Of a DNA stretch of 49,557 nt, positions 1 to 7,560 are shown in pieces. The position numbers were made by a program, and so were the translations under genes. The notes below the pieces were generated by a model. It was not told where the DNA came from, ran no database searches, and saw nothing but the letters and a program-made list of their open reading frames with translations. Source of the stretch: Coriobacteriaceae bacterium. GTDB taxonomy: Bacteria; Actinomycetota; Coriobacteriia; Coriobacteriales; Coriobacteriaceae. Numbering within the stretch: the stretch's first letter is position 1; every line of letters begins with the position of its first letter. Location: the NCBI GenBank assembly GCA_902835305.1, contig CADFMD010000015.1:1-49557 (forward strand), read 5' to 3'.

Positions 1-29
1 AGGCCCTCGCGGCCTAGTCGCTATTTAGG

Positions 30-49
30 GCGTCCAAGATTTGGGACGC
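30..49. terminator. Small hairpin, possible terminator of a gene left of the window
   Basis: GCGTCC (30-35) and GGACGC (44-49) pair around an 8-base loop, followed by a loosely T-rich stretch (attcattttc-like). It could end a transcript entering from the left, but no gene is visible there and the T tract is poor. A second tiny hairpin, AGGCC/GGCCT, lies at 1-15. Otherwise bases 1-90 hold nothing I can recognise. Confidence 0.3.
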
Positions 50-87
50 AGTTCATTTTCACTCTGGTTTTGCATTCCTGGATAGAT

Positions 88-126
88 AGAAAAGAAACCG
101 CCTTCTCAAAAGAAAGCGGTTTCTTA
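88..126 (-). terminator. Intrinsic terminator of rpmB
   Basis: Read on the minus strand, AAGAAACCGC (126-117) pairs with GCGGTTTCTT (101-92) and is followed by TTTCTATC. It lies about 65 bp beyond the rpmB stop codon in the right orientation. The A-rich left flank means it could also stop transcripts coming from the left. Confidence 0.75.
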
Positions 127-191
127 TAGTTCTATATGAACGCGAGGTCTTTGACCCGGAGAGTCCGAGGTACTTGTTGGTAAGACCTTAT

Positions 192-380
192 TTAGGAGCG
201 CGCAACCTTGCCAGACTTGAGGCAGGTGGAGCAAACGTTCATCTTGCGACGGTGACCATCGACGACGACGTAGACGCGCTGGATGTTGGGGCGGAACTTA
301 CGGTTGGTGACGCGGTGAGAGTGGCTGATGGAGCGACCGGCAACGGGGTGCTTACCGCAAACTTCGCAAACTTTGGACAT
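192..380 (-). CDS. rpmB: 50S ribosomal protein L28
   Basis: Structural protein of the large ribosomal subunit, 62 residues, the normal size for L28. The N-terminus MSKVCEVCGKHP and the later CSTCLKSGKV form two CxxC pairs, so this is the zinc-binding form of L28. The conserved SHSHRVTNRKFRPNIQ stretch lies between them. The reading frame continues 16 codons upstream, but ATG at 380 is the start because an AAGGAGGGT ribosome site sits just before it. The gene stands alone on the minus strand, divergent from the pyr operon, with its own promoter and terminator. Confidence is high because every family hallmark is visible. Confidence 0.97.
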   Translation of the reverse strand: MSKVCEVCGKHPVAGRSISHSHRVTNRKFRPNIQRVYVVVDGHRRKMNVCSTCLKSGKVARS

Positions 381-434
381 AACTGACCCTCCTTGGGCGA
401 CAAACGAACATGTCGCGTTAACAAACAAGCCTGA

Positions 435-443
435 ACTATAGCA
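435..443 (-). promoter_or_regulatory. Extended -10 promoter of rpmB
   Basis: On the minus strand the sequence TGCTATAGT (443-435) is an extended -10 element about 55 bp upstream of the rpmB start. The same nine bases with the same TG extension occur in front of rpsT at 13123-13131, so two ribosomal protein genes share this promoter core. No good -35 hexamer is seen at the usual distance. Confidence 0.55.
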
Positions 444-831
444 CAGAAGTTGCTCCCTGTGCGCAATCTACACAGAGATATTCCTCTTTTGGCGATAGTG
501 CCCACGCTACGGCCCTGGACGTAGATCCGATTTGCGTGCAACAGAGGGGATTATGCCAGCTCGTGCGTGTGTTTTCAAGCTCGTCCCACAAATATATATA
601 GGTTTATGGAGCATTGGGCTCCGTTTACGGATTGCTCTGTATTTATGCTCGCAATTAAGCTCGAGGTTGGCTACACTATCCCTTGACCATTAAAGGGGTA
701 CGAGATACCCACATGGAATTACATAGCTGTCAAAGAGCAGCCTTTCCTGTGGGTGTCTGGTCCGCTTTAAGCGGTCGGGCATCTATTTTTTTGACTGTGT
801 CAGCAGTCAAGACATGTGAGGAAGGAGATCG
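444..831 (+). other. Long leader region of the pyr operon
   Basis: This stretch lies between the divergent rpmB and pyrR genes. It is AT-rich around 580-650, with a GGAGC/GCTCC hairpin at 608-622. A possible -10, TACACT, lies near 671-676 but has no clear -35, so the transcription start is unresolved. From 696 onward there is a series of stem-loops ending in an intrinsic terminator (listed separately). No convincing coding sequence is present; the short open frames here have no ribosome site or family resemblance. Confidence 0.5.
696..792 (+). promoter_or_regulatory. Probable transcription attenuator of the pyr operon
   Basis: Three nested structures are visible. GGGTA (696-700) pairs with TACCC (706-710). 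ACCCACA (707-713) pairs with TGTGGGT (748-754) and encloses a GCTG/CAGC hairpin (726-741). TGTCTGG-T-CCGC (754-765) pairs with GCGGTCGGGCA (771-781) with one bulged T, followed by TCTATTTTTTT. The first two stems share bases 707-710 and exclude each other. The last is a standard intrinsic terminator 40 bp before pyrR, so read-through is probably controlled by pyrimidine level through PyrR. The classical Bacillus PyrR-binding consensus is not recognisable, so the ligand link is inferred from gene content. Confidence 0.6.
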
Positions 832-1416
832 ATGGGCACGACTTCCCCCAAGGCGGTCATCATGGACGAGACCGCCGTCAATCGAGCGATGACCCGCATT
901 GCGCACGAGATTCTCGAGCGCAACGAGGGCTGTGAAGACCTCGCTCTGGTCGGCATTGTCACGCGCGGCGACCTTCTGGCAAAGAAGCTCGCCGAGGAGA
1001 TCAAGGAGATCGAGGGCGTCGACGTTCCGCTCGGTAGCCTCGACATCAGCTTCTACCGCGATGACTACGCCACCAATTTCGCTCCCGCGATCCACGCCAC
1101 CAACATTCCCTTTAGCGTCGACGGCAAGCGCGTCGTTTTGGTGGACGACATCCTGTATACGGGCCGTACCATTCGCGCCGCTCTGGACGCCGTTATGGAC
1201 CTGGGCCGTCCGAGCCGCATTGAGCTGGCAGTCCTCGTTGACCGCGGCCACCGCGAGCTCCCCATCTCGCCGGACTTTGTCGGCAAGAACGTTCCCTCGT
1301 CGCATGAGGAGAACGTGCACCTATATATGAAGGAAGTAGACGGCCGCACCGCTGTCGAGATTAACGACGTCGCGCCGGGTTCCCACGTGGGCTCCGCGCC
1401 GCTGGGAGGTGAGTAG
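832..1416 (+). CDS. pyrR: PyrR, pyrimidine operon regulator / uracil phosphoribosyltransferase
   Basis: First gene of the pyr operon, 194 residues. PyrR proteins bind pyr leader RNA when UMP is high and favour termination; many also make UMP from uracil and PRPP. The PRPP-binding loop VLVDDILYTGRTIRAA lies at about residues 100-115, and the LVGIVTRGD and VLVDRGHRELP stretches are typical of the family. AAGGAG ends about six bases before the ATG at 832. The C-terminal tail (about 15 residues after INDVAPG) is somewhat longer than usual. The 3' end contains the ribosome site for pyrB, so the two are translationally coupled. The terminator hairpin immediately upstream fits autogenous attenuation. 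Confidence 0.95.
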   Translation: MGTTSPKAVIMDETAVNRAMTRIAHEILERNEGCEDLALVGIVTRGDLLAKKLAEEIKEIEGVDVPLGSLDISFYRDDYATNFAPAIHATNIPFSVDGKRVVLVDDILYTGRTIRAALDAVMDLGRPSRIELAVLVDRGHRELPISPDFVGKNVPSSHEENVHLYMKEVDGRTAVEINDVAPGSHVGSAPLGGE

Positions 1417-1420
1417 TACC

Positions 1421-2365
1421 GTGGCGTTCAACCATAAGCACCTGATCGACATTACCGAGTACTCCGAAGAGGACATCAAGCTCATCCTCGAGACCGCCAA
1501 GGCGTTCTCCGAGGTCAACGAGCGTGCGATCAAGAAGGTCCCCACGCTCAAGGGCAAGACCATCGTCAACATGTTCAACGAGCCCTCGACGCGTACCCGC
1601 AGCTCCTTCGAGCTCGCCGAGAAGCGCCTTTCGGCCGACAGCCTCAACTTCGGCGGCTCCTCGACCTCCACGGTCAAGGGTGAGAGCCTCGTCGACACTG
1701 TCGAGACCCTCAACGCCTACAAGATCGACTGCATCGTCGTGCGCGATAAGCACGCCGGTGCTCCCTACATCGTCACGCAGAACTCGCCCGCGAGCGTTAT
1801 CTGCGCCGGCGACGGCAAGCACAACCATCCCACGCAGGCCCTGCTCGACCTGTACACCATCTGGGAGCACAAGGGTGACTTCCACGGTCTGAAGGTCGCC
1901 GTCGTCGGCGATATCGCGCACTCCCGTGTCTGCGGCTCGCTGATCCCCGCCCTTAAGATCATGGGCTGCGAGACCTACGCTGTCGCCCCCGGCACGCTGC
2001 TGCCGCCGGCGCCCGAGGTTCTGGGTTGCGACCACGTGACGAGCGACCTCGATTCCGTCCTGCCCGAGCTGGACGTCGTCTACATGCTGCGCGTGCAGCA
2101 GGAGCGCCTTGAGGGCGCTCCGTTCCCCACGATTCGCGAGTATCACAAGCTCTTCGGCCTGACCAAGGACCGCGAGAAGCTCATGAAGCCCGATGCGATC
2201 ATCTGCCACCCGGGCCCCATCAACCGCGGCGTCGAGTTCGACTCCTATATGGCCGACCACCCGCAACGCTCCGTCATCCTGGAGCAGGTCTACGCCGGTA
2301 TCTGCGTGCGTATGGCTATCCTGTATCTGCTGCTTGGAGGTGCCGATAATGGCCTTGCTTCTTAA
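1421..2365 (+). CDS. pyrB: Aspartate carbamoyltransferase catalytic subunit
   Basis: Catalyses carbamoyl phosphate + aspartate to carbamoyl aspartate, the committed step of UMP synthesis. The 314-residue protein has the phosphate-binding NEPSTRTRSSFE motif near residue 50, HPTQALLDLYT in the middle, and HPGPINRGVE near the C-terminus, all diagnostic of catalytic ATCase. I chose GTG at 1421 because GGGAGG (1404-1409) sits 11 bp before it; an in-frame GTG at 1409 would overlap that ribosome site. No regulatory subunit gene pyrI is present, as in other Gram-positive bacteria. It overlaps pyrC by 17 bp. Confidence 0.95.
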   Translation: MAFNHKHLIDITEYSEEDIKLILETAKAFSEVNERAIKKVPTLKGKTIVNMFNEPSTRTRSSFELAEKRLSADSLNFGGSSTSTVKGESLVDTVETLNAYKIDCIVVRDKHAGAPYIVTQNSPASVICAGDGKHNHPTQALLDLYTIWEHKGDFHGLKVAVVGDIAHSRVCGSLIPALKIMGCETYAVAPGTLLPPAPEVLGCDHVTSDLDSVLPELDVVYMLRVQQERLEGAPFPTIREYHKLFGLTKDREKLMKPDAIICHPGPINRGVEFDSYMADHPQRSVILEQVYAGICVRMAILYLLLGGADNGLAS

Positions 2366-3638
2366 GAATGCCCACGTCGTCGATCCGTCCGTCGAGCTTG
2401 ACGGTGTCGTCGACGTCCTGATCGACGGTGACAAGATCGCCGAGGTCGGCGAGAACCTCGCCGCCGAGGGAGCCGAGGTCCGCGACCTTTCCGGCAAGTA
2501 TCTCGTCCCCGGCCTGGTGGATATGCACGTGCATCTGCGCGAGCCTGGCTACGAGGTCAAAGAGGACATCGAGAGCGGCACTCGCGCAGCTGCCAAGGGC
2601 GGCTTTACCGGTGTGTGCTCCATGCCCAACACCGATCCCGTCACCGATAACGGCACCGTCGTGGAGTTCGTCAAGTCCCGCGCTGCCGAGGTCGGCCACT
2701 GCCGCGTCTATCCGTCGGGCGCCATGACCCGCGGTCTTAAGGGCGAGGCCATGTCCGAGATGGGCGATATGGTCGCCCACGGCGCCGTCGCCTTCACCGA
2801 CGATGGTCGCGGCGTGCAGGGCGCGGGCATGCTCCGTCGCTGCATGGACTACGGCAAGATGTTCGGCAAGGTCTTTATGAGCCACTGCCAGGACGAGGAT
2901 CTGGTCGGCCACGGCCAGATCAACGAGGGCAAGGTCTCGACCCGTCTGGCCCTCGAGGGTTGGCCGGCCGCCGGCGAGGAGCTTCAGATTGCCCGCGACA
3001 TCGAGATTGCCAAGCTGACCGGTGCCAAGCTGCACATCCAGCACATCTCCACCGCTCATGGCCTGGAGCTCGTGCGTGCCGGTAAGGCTGCCGGTGTCCA
3101 GGTGACCTGCGAGGCCACCCCGCACCACATGTTCCTGACCGAGAACGACCTGGACGAGACCTACAACACCTCGCTCAAGGTCAATCCGCCGCTGCGCACC
3201 GACGAGGATGCCGAGGCCATCCGTCAGGGTGTCATCGACGGTACCGTCGACGCTATCGTTACCGACCACGCTCCCCACACCCCGTGGGAGAAGGCCCGCG
3301 AGTTCGAGCTCGCGCCCTTTGGAATGATTGGCCTCGAGACTTCGCTGTCGCTCGTGCTCACTGAGCTGGTCAACACGGGCAAGATGAGCGTGAGCCGCAT
3401 GGTCGAGCTCATGGCCATCAAGCCGCGTGAGATTCTGGGCCTCGATCAGGTTCAGGTCAAGGCGGGCTCTGTCGCCGACCTGACCGTGTTCGACCCCTCC
3501 GCAACCTGGACGGTTGGCGAGGACGGTTACGAGTCGCGCGCCGAGAACTCCGGTTTTGCCGGCCGCACGCTCACCGGTCGTGCCACCGATGTATTTGTCG
3601 GTGGCAAGCAGACGCTCGCCGACGGTTGCATCTGCTAG
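2349..3638 (+). CDS. pyrC: Dihydroorotase
   Basis: Cyclises carbamoyl aspartate to dihydroorotate, step three of UMP synthesis. The 429-residue length and the metal-binding MHVHLREPGYE motif (His60 and His62) place it in the type I dihydroorotase group of the amidohydrolase superfamily. Further hallmarks are CMPNTDP, the HIQHIST histidines, and TDHAPH near residue 305. ATG at 2349 is preceded by TTGGAGGT and starts inside the pyrB coding sequence, which implies coupled translation. The frame extends far upstream inside pyrB, but that part is a shadow of pyrB. Confidence 0.95.
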   Translation: MALLLKNAHVVDPSVELDGVVDVLIDGDKIAEVGENLAAEGAEVRDLSGKYLVPGLVDMHVHLREPGYEVKEDIESGTRAAAKGGFTGVCSMPNTDPVTDNGTVVEFVKSRAAEVGHCRVYPSGAMTRGLKGEAMSEMGDMVAHGAVAFTDDGRGVQGAGMLRRCMDYGKMFGKVFMSHCQDEDLVGHGQINEGKVSTRLALEGWPAAGEELQIARDIEIAKLTGAKLHIQHISTAHGLELVRAGKAAGVQVTCEATPHHMFLTENDLDETYNTSLKVNPPLRTDEDAEAIRQGVIDGTVDAIVTDHAPHTPWEKAREFELAPFGMIGLETSLSLVLTELVNTGKMSVSRMVELMAIKPREILGLDQVQVKAGSVADLTVFDPSATWTVGEDGYESRAENSGFAGRTLTGRATDVFVGGKQTLADGCIC

Positions 3639-3730
3639 CATAGCCTTATCGCTTTTGTGCGCGGCGCCCTTGCGGTGCCGCGCTTTCTGTTCGTTTAGAC
3701 CATGCAACCGCATGGGGGATTGGAGCGTCT

Positions 3731-4522
3731 ATGCCCACACCTTCCACTGCACGCATGCACGACTTCGAGGTCGTCTCGAACCGGGAGATCGCCGACGGCA
3801 TCTTCTCGCTCGTCATCTCGGCCCCCAAGCTTGCAAGTGCGCTCAAGCCCGGTCAGTTTGTGAACATCGCCGTCCCCGGCGATGCGTCTTCTCTGCTTCG
3901 TGTGCCCTTGAGTTTCTACCGCGCCGACGCCGAGGCCGGCACCGTCGAGCTGTGGTACGCCGTCGTGGGCGACGATACCCGCCGTTTGTCCCAGATGGGC
4001 CCTGGCTCCACCTCTAACCTGTTGGGCCCCGGTGGCCGTGGCTGGATGGTACCCGAGGGCACCAGGAAGGCACTGCTCGTCGCCGGTGGCATCGGCGTTC
4101 CGCCTGTGCTGTGTCTTGCCGGCATGCTTGCCGAGCAGGGTGTTGATGTGGACGTGTGCCTGGGCTTCGGCACCGCTTCCAAAGTCGTGGGTGTCGATGA
4201 GTTCCGTGCGCTGGGCGCCACGGTTAACGTGTGCACCGACGACGGTTCGCTCGGCACGCACGGTTTTTGCACCGATCCTGCCGCAGAACTGCTTGGCGAG
4301 GGCGGCTACGACTACGTGGCCAGCTGCGGCCCCGCCGTCATGATGAAGAAAGTCGCCGCCGCTGCCGCTGAGGCCGGTGCGTACTGCGAGGTGTCGCTCG
4401 AGCGCATGATGAGCTGTGGCTTTGGCGCCTGCAACACCTGCAATGTCGAGACGGTTGACGGTATGAAGGGTGCTTGTATGTGCGGCCCCGTGTTCGATGC
4501 TTCCAAGGTGGTGGTCTTCTAG
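3731..4522 (+). CDS. pyrK: Dihydroorotate dehydrogenase B, electron transfer subunit
   Basis: FAD and [2Fe-2S] subunit that passes electrons from dihydroorotate dehydrogenase to NAD+. The 263-residue protein has a ferredoxin-reductase-like N-terminal barrel with the flavin motif RVPLSFYR, then the nucleotide-binding VAGGIGVPPVL stretch near residue 117. A C-terminal cysteine cluster, CGFGACNTC and a later CMC, around residues 226-247, binds the iron-sulphur centre. ATG at 3731 follows GGATTGGAG. A 92-bp gap separates it from pyrC; no clear terminator is seen there. Its stop shares one base with the GTG of pyrD, as expected for partners of one heterotetramer. Confidence 0.94.
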   Translation: MPTPSTARMHDFEVVSNREIADGIFSLVISAPKLASALKPGQFVNIAVPGDASSLLRVPLSFYRADAEAGTVELWYAVVGDDTRRLSQMGPGSTSNLLGPGGRGWMVPEGTRKALLVAGGIGVPPVLCLAGMLAEQGVDVDVCLGFGTASKVVGVDEFRALGATVNVCTDDGSLGTHGFCTDPAAELLGEGGYDYVASCGPAVMMKKVAAAAAEAGAYCEVSLERMMSCGFGACNTCNVETVDGMKGACMCGPVFDASKVVVF

Positions 4523-5445
4523 TGGGTACCGTGAACATGGCCGTCGATTTCGGCGGCGTCAAGATGCAGAACCCCATTAACACCGCAGCCGGTACCTTTG
4601 GCTACGGTTGGCAGTTCCAGAACTTCTTTGATGTTTCCCAGCTGGGCGCCATCACCACCAAGGGTTGCGCTGCCGAGCCCTGGCCCGGCAATCCCGCGCC
4701 CCGCATGGCCGAAATTCCCGGCGGTATGATCAACTCCGTGGGTCTTCAGAACCCCGGCGTGGCCGCCTTTGCCCGTGAGTCCGGTCCGTGGCTCGAACAG
4801 CTGTCCAAGGACGGCTGCCAGGTCATCTGTCAGGTTGCCGGTCACTCCGTTGACGAGTTTGTCCGCGCACTCGAGATGTATGTCGAGCTATGCCCCTGGG
4901 CTGCCGGCTACGAGATCAACGTGAGCTGCCCCAACATCGCCGCCGGCGGTGCCGCCATGGGCTCCACGCCCGAGGGCGCCTCTTCCGTCATGGCCGCCTG
5001 CCGCAAGGTGACTGATAAGCCGCTGTTCGTGAAGATGGCGCCGGTCAACGTCGCTGAGATCGCCAAGGCCCTCGAGGCTGCCGGCGCCGACGGCCTTTCG
5101 GTCATCAACTCCATCCAGGGCATGGCCATCGACGTCCATACCCGCAAGTCCCGCGTGGCCAAGCCCAAGGGCGGCCTTTCGGGCCCGCTGTGCCACCACA
5201 TCGCCGTGCGCATGGTCTGGGAGGTTGCCCAGGCCGTCGATATCCCCATCAACGGTGTTGGCGGTGTCATGACTGGCGAGGATGCGGCTGAGTTTATCCT
5301 GGCCGGCGCCACCTGCGTGTCGGTCGGCATGGCCAACTTCGTCGATCCGTGTGCTTCGCTTAAGATCGCGCATGAGCTCGAGGCCTGGGCCGAGTCCCAG
5401 GGCGTAAAGGACATCAACGAGCTGGTGGGTGCTTTCGAATGCTAG
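4522..5445 (+). CDS. pyrD: Dihydroorotate dehydrogenase B (NAD+), catalytic subunit
   Basis: Oxidises dihydroorotate to orotate; class 1B enzyme that works with PyrK. The 307-residue FMN barrel shows NTAAGTFGYG near the N-terminus, VSCPNI (active-site cysteine loop of class 1B), KMAPVNV, and NGVGGVMTGEDA near the C-terminus. The GTG start at 4522 shares its G with the pyrK stop codon, with an AAGGTGG ribosome site about 10 bp upstream; GTG at 4531 and ATG at 4537 are weaker alternatives. Pairing with pyrK means electrons go to NAD+ rather than to a membrane quinone. Confidence 0.95.
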   Translation: MGTVNMAVDFGGVKMQNPINTAAGTFGYGWQFQNFFDVSQLGAITTKGCAAEPWPGNPAPRMAEIPGGMINSVGLQNPGVAAFARESGPWLEQLSKDGCQVICQVAGHSVDEFVRALEMYVELCPWAAGYEINVSCPNIAAGGAAMGSTPEGASSVMAACRKVTDKPLFVKMAPVNVAEIAKALEAAGADGLSVINSIQGMAIDVHTRKSRVAKPKGGLSGPLCHHIAVRMVWEVAQAVDIPINGVGGVMTGEDAAEFILAGATCVSVGMANFVDPCASLKIAHELEAWAESQGVKDINELVGAFEC

Positions 5446-6155
5446 AGAATGATGCCCGCGACCGTGTTATCGTCGCCCTCGACTGCGACCGTGAGCGCGC
5501 GCTCGAGCTCGCCCACGAGCTTTCGGGCCATGCCACCTGGCTCAAGGTCGGCATGACGCTCTATTACGCTGAGGGTCCCCAGATCGTCAAGACGTTCAAG
5601 GACCTGGGCTTCAAGGTCTTCCTCGACCTTAAGTTCCATGACATTCCGCATCAGGTGCGCGGCGCTGCCCGCTCGGCCTCGCTTGCCGGTGCCGACCTGC
5701 TTTCGGTCCACGGCCTGGGCTCGGGTGCTATGCTCGCTGCCTGCCGCGAGGGTGCCGAGGAGGCGCGTGAGGACCGCGCCAAACTCGTCGCCATCACCGT
5801 GCTCACGAGCATGAATCAGGATGCCTTGAGCGAGATCGGCGTCGAGTCGCTCGTGGCCGAGGAGGCCGCCCGCTTGGCAAAGCTTGCTCAGGCCAACGGC
5901 ATCGATGGCATCGTGTGCTCACCGATGGAGGCTCACGACATGCGTGAGCTGCTGGGTCCTGATGCCCTGATCGTGACTCCGGGTGTGCGTCCGGTGGGTG
6001 CCGCCCTTGGTGACCAGTCCCGCGTGGCGACGCCTTCCCAGGCTATCGAGCGTGGCGCAAGCCACATTGTGGTGGGCCGTCCCATCACCGGTGCCGACGA
6101 TCCGGTTGCCGCCTTTGACGCTATCGTCGCCGAGCTGGTCGAAAACGTCGCGTAA
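5439..6155 (+). CDS. pyrF: Orotidine 5'-phosphate decarboxylase
   Basis: Last step of UMP synthesis, decarboxylating OMP to UMP. The 238-residue protein has the invariant Asp-Lys-Asp catalytic motif in FLDLKFHDIPHQV near residue 65, the VCSPMEA stretch, TPGVRP, and the C-terminal phosphate-binding IVVGRPIT. ATG at 5439 overlaps the pyrD stop by 7 bp. The operon ends here: orotate phosphoribosyltransferase (pyrE) and carbamoyl phosphate synthase (carAB) are not in this window, so they must be encoded elsewhere. Confidence 0.95.
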   Translation: MLENDARDRVIVALDCDRERALELAHELSGHATWLKVGMTLYYAEGPQIVKTFKDLGFKVFLDLKFHDIPHQVRGAARSASLAGADLLSVHGLGSGAMLAACREGAEEAREDRAKLVAITVLTSMNQDALSEIGVESLVAEEAARLAKLAQANGIDGIVCSPMEAHDMRELLGPDALIVTPGVRPVGAALGDQSRVATPSQAIERGASHIVVGRPITGADDPVAAFDAIVAELVENVA

Positions 6156-6200
6156 AAGATTCCCCTAAGTCACCACTTTTGGGTCTCATTAGCACAAAAT

Positions 6201-6258
6201 AGCCCCTGTGCCTGCGTAAACTTTCCCATCCTTTGTGTGGAATCGCAGGTCAGGGGCT
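6201..6258. repeat. Large imperfect hairpin between pyrF and mihF
   Basis: AGCCCCTG-TG-CCTGCG (6201-6216) is the near-perfect inverse of CGCAGG-T-CAGGGGCT (6244-6258), giving 14 base pairs with a small internal loop around a 27-base apical loop. It lies 45 bp after the pyr operon. No T tract follows on either strand (plus side TAACTTTGG), so it does not look like a standard intrinsic terminator. It may be a processing or decay barrier or part of a small RNA. Confidence 0.5.
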
Positions 6259-6344
6259 TAACTTTGGGCGCAGTATATTGCACTTTTTGCGGGTATCGTC
6301 TAACCTATGGAGCCGCGATTAGGCTTTTTGTGCGTTCTACGTGC

Positions 6345-6350
6345 TAAAAT
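6345..6350 (+). promoter_or_regulatory. Probable -10 element for mihF operon
   Basis: TAAAAT lies 45 bp before the mihF start, in the motif GTGCTAAAATG. A T-rich run (CTTTTTG) lies 14-16 bp upstream in place of a clear -35. A similar GGGCTAAAATGG core is found before holA. Confidence 0.45.
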
Positions 6351-6394
6351 GCCAATTATTGAATCAGATATAACCCAACTATTTGGAGGTACGA

Positions 6395-6703
6395 ATGGCA
6401 CTCCCTCAGCTTACCGACGAGCAGCGCAAGCAGGCTCTTGAGAAGGCTGCTGCCGCACGTCACGCCCGCGCTGAGCTTCGCGAGCAGATCAAGAAGGGCG
6501 AGAAGTCCCTCGAGTCCGTGCTCAACTCCGATGACCCCATCGCTTCCCGCATGAAGGTTTCCACCCTCATCGAGTCTCTCCCCGGTTATGGCAAGGCCAA
6601 GGCCGCCAAGATCATGGAGGAGCTCGGTATCTCCGCTACTCGTCGCGTCCAGGGCCTCGGTGTCCGTCAGCGCGAGCAGCTCCTCGAGCAGCTGACCAAA
6701 TAA
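6395..6703 (+). CDS. mihF: Actinobacterial integration host factor (mIHF)
   Basis: Small nucleoid-associated DNA-binding protein of 102 residues, related in fold to the helix-two-turn-helix part of ribosomal S13. The signature is the C-terminal LIESLPGYGKAKAAKIMEELGI followed by RVQGLGVRQREQL, where the GYGKAKA loop contacts DNA. The N-terminal half is a long charged helix (LTDEQRKQALEKAAAAR). ATG at 6395 follows TTTGGAGGTACGA. It is one of the better taxonomic markers in this window, since this family is largely confined to Actinobacteria. It is immediately followed by gmk and rpoZ, the same order as in other actinobacteria. Confidence 0.9.
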   Translation: MALPQLTDEQRKQALEKAAAARHARAELREQIKKGEKSLESVLNSDDPIASRMKVSTLIESLPGYGKAKAAKIMEELGISATRRVQGLGVRQREQLLEQLTK

Positions 6704-7273
6704 GTGAGCGCTCAGGATTCCAAGCTCTTTGTGATTTCTGGACCGTCAGGCGCAGGCAAGGGTACGCTCGTCACTCGTGTGCGCGAGCGCCGCTCGAACC
6801 TGGGTCTGACGGTTTCGGCTACCACGCGAGCACCACGCAAAGGTGAGGTCGACGGCGTCAACTACTTTTTTCTGACGCGCGAGGAGTTCGACCGCCGCGT
6901 GGCAAACGGTGAGTTTGTTGAGTGGGCCGAGGTCCACGGTAACTGCTACGGCACGTTGGTGAGCGAGGTCACATCCAAGCTCGCCTCGGGCTCGTCTCTG
7001 ATTTTGGAGATCGATGTCCAGGGCGCCCTGCAGGTGAAGGAGCGTTTCCCCGAGGCCGTGCTGATCTTTATCAAGCCGCCTTCGCTTGAGGTGCTCCGCG
7101 AGCGTCTAGTCGGTCGCGGTACCGAGACGCCCGAGACGATTGAGCTGCGTATGGCAAACGCCGCCGATGAGCTTGCCCTTGCCGACCGCTACGACGACGT
7201 CGTGGTGAATGACGATCTCGACCGCGCGACCGATGAGCTCGTTCGCGTTCTCGATATGCATGAAAGGATCTGA
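6704..7273 (+). CDS. gmk: Guanylate kinase
   Basis: Phosphorylates GMP to GDP with ATP. The 189-residue protein has the P-loop SGPSGAGKGTL at residues 12-22, the GMP-binding VSATTRAPRKGEVDGVNY stretch, EWAEVHGNCYGT, and LEIDVQGALQV. The GTG start at 6704 directly follows the mihF TAA stop, with no clear ribosome site of its own, so translation probably depends on ribosomes finishing mihF. It lies immediately upstream of rpoZ. Confidence 0.95.
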   Translation: MSAQDSKLFVISGPSGAGKGTLVTRVRERRSNLGLTVSATTRAPRKGEVDGVNYFFLTREEFDRRVANGEFVEWAEVHGNCYGTLVSEVTSKLASGSSLILEIDVQGALQVKERFPEAVLIFIKPPSLEVLRERLVGRGTETPETIELRMANAADELALADRYDDVVVNDDLDRATDELVRVLDMHERI

Positions 7274-7278
7274 GGTCC

Positions 7279-7560
7279 GTGTCCGTTGTTAAGCCTTGCA
7301 TTGACGATCTTCTGGAGAAGACCGATCACAACCGCTTCCTGCTCGCTTCGCTTGCCTCCAAGCGCGCCTGCGACATCAATAGCATGCTGCGTGGCCAGCA
7401 CAACCGCGTGCTTGCCGTCCAGGATGTCGATGACATCACCATCGGGCTTTCCGGTGCCGATACCATCTCGATGGCTATGGACGAGATTGTCGACGGCGAC
7501 ATCTCTTACGACGAGGCCCGTTACGAGAAGGCGCTCGGCCACAAGGTTGCTGAAGCCTAA
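7279..7560 (+). CDS. rpoZ: RNA polymerase omega subunit
   Basis: Small subunit that stabilises the beta' subunit of RNA polymerase. The 93-residue length and the pattern CIDDLLEKTDHNRFLLASLASKRA followed by INSMLRG match omega. The C-terminal half continues through SYDEARYEKALG. GTG at 7279 is preceded by TGAGGT with short spacing. It starts five bases after the gmk stop, and its stop abuts the thiI ATG, so mihF-gmk-rpoZ-thiI form one operon. In many bacteria gmk and rpoZ are likewise neighbours. Confidence 0.9.
   Translation: MSVVKPCIDDLLEKTDHNRFLLASLASKRACDINSMLRGQHNRVLAVQDVDDITIGLSGADTISMAMDEIVDGDISYDEARYEKALGHKVAEA

Noticed and set aside
395..420. LexA box upstream of rpmB
   Set aside because: CGAACATGT is only a half site; the matching GTTC half is missing.
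683..892. Possible leader peptide in the pyr leader
   Set aside because: No ribosome site, runs through the terminator into pyrR in another frame, and lacks the runs of pyrimidine codons expected of a pyr leader peptide.
1409..1420. GTG at 1409 as the pyrB start
   Set aside because: It overlaps the GGGAGG ribosome site; GTG at 1421 has proper spacing and starts where the ATCase fold begins.
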